Assembly (NCBI GenBank): GCA_948467545.1
Contig: CAOKER010000002.1
Coordinates: 212,226 to 276,225, forward strand
Source: an uncultured Eubacteriales bacterium
Lineage (GTDB): Bacteria > Bacillota > Clostridia > Oscillospirales > CAG-272
Reading direction: 5' to 3'
Length of the DNA stretch: 64,000 nt
The translations under genes were made by a program, and so were the position numbers. The notes under the pieces were generated by a model. The model searched no databases, was not told where the DNA came from, and saw only the letters and a program-made list of their open reading frames with translations. Positions 62,226 to 64,000 of this stretch are shown one piece after another; within the stretch, counting starts at the first letter, position 1, and the number at the start of each line of letters is the position of its first letter.

Positions 62226-63880
62226 TTTTTCGCCCATGAATCCACATCCTGTGAATTCATAAGCTTTTTACAGTCGCTGATTACCTTGTCAATGCTGTCG
62301 CTGAGAACATAAAATTGGCCTTCTCCGTTTATTGTATAATAGCATCTTCGGGTAGAATAACGGTAAAAATCAAAGTCATATACCGTTCCGTCATATGTTC
62401 GGATTTCAAATGAAAGCACCTGATTTTCTTCCGCGGTCGAATCCGCATATCCCTCAAGAGAAACGGTAAGAAGACTTCGATAGAAGCTTCTGAAATTATA
62501 AAGCTCATTTGCACTGAAAACTTTTCCGGTACTCTGAGGAGTTACGGTAATTGTCTGTGCGGTGGAGTCTACTCCGAAATCAAATGTTTCCGATATTTCA
62601 TCCGATTTAAATGTAAGCTGTTTGACGGTTGTAATGTCAATGCTGAACAGAGATTTGTCAACATACTGCAAAAGTCCCCAGTCAAGAAAATCCAAATCGT
62701 CCGGATCAAAGGCGACAATTGTATTCCAGAGCGCGGAATATGCGTATCTGTATCCGTCCTCCTGCTCATCGCCGAATAAAACGAAGCTTTCAACGCCGTT
62801 GTAGGTATAATGAAGCACGGTTTTCGGTTCATAGAGACCGTATTTATCAAGAGTATCCTTTCCGAACATCGCGTGCATAAGCGTTGTTATCTGTTCAACG
62901 CAGAGATACTGATATTCTTCGGAGGAAACATCGACGTCGGCAATATTTCCGTACTCCTTGATACGTTCAAGAAGCTCTTTTGTTTCCTCGTCTTCGCTGA
63001 GTGATAAATCCGATAGCTCGGCGCCGATTTCCACAACTCCTTCTCCCGAAAAATCGGAGAATTTTGTAAGAATCTCGCTGTATGTTGTCGAGTTCGGCAC
63101 AAAGCCGGCGGGGGCTTTCATTTTGTACTTGATATTGGACGCCTGTTCAGAGCCTGACGACGAAGCGGATGACGAGGAGGATGACGAAGCCGCTTCGTCG
63201 AGATCAATCCAAGCAAGCATTTTTCCGTCGCGCATAATGTAAAAATCTCTTGTCTGAAAATATGTCGTGGTTGACATAGGGTATGATACCATGGAATGCG
63301 CTATTGCGGTCACGGGGGCAAGAAGCGTGTTTGCAATGCCCTTGGTGAGAATGTATACGGCGCCGCGCCCTTCATATCTGGCGTAATAGCCTCCGGAGGT
63401 GGGAATTTGATCTCCTATGTAAACCGTGTGTTCTATTCCGTCGAGAGAAATAATTTTATAATGAGCCGGGTTATTTGAATCGTCAAGACCGTATTCGGAA
63501 AAGTCCTGACAGTCGGCAGTCACGCGGCGGAGTGAAATCGTATCGCCGGCGGAAACAATCAGCGAGGAGAATACGTTTTCATTGTACGGAACGCTCTCAT
63601 GGTTTTCTATATAAAAGTTATCGTCGTCCGCACGGTACATTGCCCATGCGCCGTAGCTGTTATAAACCTCTATACGCTTAAGATTGGCTCTTTCGATTTT
63701 TTCAAACATCATTATACTGCCGCTCGCGTCAAGGACTTCTCCGTCAAGGAGCGCTTCCGAGCTGTCTTCGGGAGTATTCATTTTTTTAATAATCGGAGAA
63801 AGTACCGCGAAATATATTACGGTGAGAACCGCGGCGGCAGCCAGCATTATGATGATAAGCTTTTTTCTTTTCTTAATCAT
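62222..63880 (-). CDS. DUF4340 domain-containing membrane-anchored protein
   Basis: A 552-residue protein starting MIKKRKKLIIIMLAAAAVLT: a basic N-terminus and a single membrane segment (about residues 7-28), the rest outside the membrane. Motifs include IYVGDQ-like HTVYIGDQIPTSGGYYARY near 150 and a serine stretch near 235-248. Proteins of this kind (DUF4340) usually follow an ABC transporter and a GldG-like protein in one operon, and the upstream fragment agrees. AGGAGA lies eight bases before the ATG, which overlaps the upstream stop (ATGA). An apparent start at 63961 comes from adapter sequence. Function not established. Confidence 0.82.
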   Translation of the reverse strand: MIKKRKKLIIIMLAAAAVLTVIYFAVLSPIIKKMNTPEDSSEALLDGEVLDASGSIMMFEKIERANLKRIEVYNSYGAWAMYRADDDNFYIENHESVPYNENVFSSLIVSAGDTISLRRVTADCQDFSEYGLDDSNNPAHYKIISLDGIEHTVYIGDQIPTSGGYYARYEGRGAVYILTKGIANTLLAPVTAIAHSMVSYPMSTTTYFQTRDFYIMRDGKMLAWIDLDEAASSSSSSSASSSGSEQASNIKYKMKAPAGFVPNSTTYSEILTKFSDFSGEGVVEIGAELSDLSLSEDEETKELLERIKEYGNIADVDVSSEEYQYLCVEQITTLMHAMFGKDTLDKYGLYEPKTVLHYTYNGVESFVLFGDEQEDGYRYAYSALWNTIVAFDPDDLDFLDWGLLQYVDKSLFSIDITTVKQLTFKSDEISETFDFGVDSTAQTITVTPQSTGKVFSANELYNFRSFYRSLLTVSLEGYADSTAEENQVLSFEIRTYDGTVYDFDFYRYSTRRCYYTINGEGQFYVLSDSIDKVISDCKKLMNSQDVDSWAKN

Positions 63881-63946
63881 AAATGACGTCTCCTGATATA
63901 TACGACAGCCCCGGTGATAATTGTAACTGCGGGGAGCAATGCCGAA
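63877..63946 (-). CDS. C-terminal fragment of a membrane protein, probably GldG-like
   Basis: Only about 22 codons remain: ALLPAVTIITGAVVYIRRRHL then TGA, overlapping the next ATG by four bases. A membrane segment followed by RRRHL at the very end is how GldG-like proteins and ABC-2 permeases end. The rest is cut off by the contig end and adapter. The family call is an inference from context. Confidence 0.5.
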
Positions 63947-64000
63947 AGATCGGAAGAGCACACGTCTGAACTCCAGTCACATGCACGAAGACCTATAATC
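63947..64000 (+). other. Illumina adapter contamination at the contig end
   Basis: AGATCGGAAGAGC followed by ACACGTCTGAACTCCAGTCA reproduces the 34-base TruSeq read-1 adapter exactly (63947-63980). The last 20 bases (63981-64000) are in index position and do not read clearly as the rest of the adapter. None of this is genomic. Confidence 0.98.

Overview
The window reads as chromosome of an anaerobic, endospore-forming Firmicute of the class Clostridia. The evidence is a spoIIIA operon, an oxygen-independent ribonucleotide reductase (nrdD), a rubredoxin/ferritin/superoxide-reductase cluster, type III glutamine synthetase, T-box and ZTP RNA leaders, and many near-consensus sigma-A promoters. 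I cannot name the genus. The last 54 bases are Illumina adapter plus unassignable sequence, so the assembled contig really ends at about 63946.

Layout. (1) 1-12.9 kb, minus strand: a purine operon from a ZTP riboswitch, purE-purC-purF-purM-purN-purO-like-purH(AICARFT only)-glyA-purD-purL, with purL running off the left edge. (2) 12.9-22.4 kb, minus: a pyrimidine operon pyrC-carB-pyrK-pyrD-pyrF-pyrE-pyrB-pyrI, behind a leader with a terminator/antiterminator pair. carA is not here. (3) 22.4-31.6 kb: a membrane phosphodiester glycosidase, an SPFH/prohibitin protein (plus strand), gpmI, rubredoxin, ferritin, desulfoferrodoxin, and nrdD under two NrdR boxes. (4) 31.7-36.6 kb, plus: spoIIIAA-AG, with spoIIIAH missing. 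(5) 36.8-44.4 kb: secG, tRNA-Ser(UGA), trxB, a GNAT fragment, topB, glnA type III, tRNA-Gly(CCC). (6) 44.8-46.5 kb: a two-gene phage-type replication module. (7) 46.5-52.0 kb: a trp operon trpE-G-D-C-F under a tryptophan T-box, without trpB/trpA. (8) 52.0-53.8 kb: a self-contained radical-SAM maturase plus a tandem-repeat Cys-rich precursor peptide, with its own promoter and terminator. (9) 53.8-62.1 kb, minus: a histidine operon hisZ-G-D-C-B-H-A-F-IE. (10) 62.2-63.95 kb, minus: a DUF4340 protein and the C-terminal end of a membrane protein.

Two things stand out. The first is the radical-SAM/SPASM enzyme next to a 64-residue peptide carrying four GAGCGCDC repeats, which looks like a compact ribosomally made, post-translationally modified peptide (RiPP) system. 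The second is pervasive: almost every intergenic or intercistronic spacer is filled with short degenerate tandem repeats (about 12-49 bp units) whose sequence is private to that locus. In several cases the unit contains the stop codon of the upstream gene or the ribosome-binding site of the downstream gene, as though each spacer grew by local tandem duplication. All identifications are by reading motifs and overall resemblance; no database search was run.
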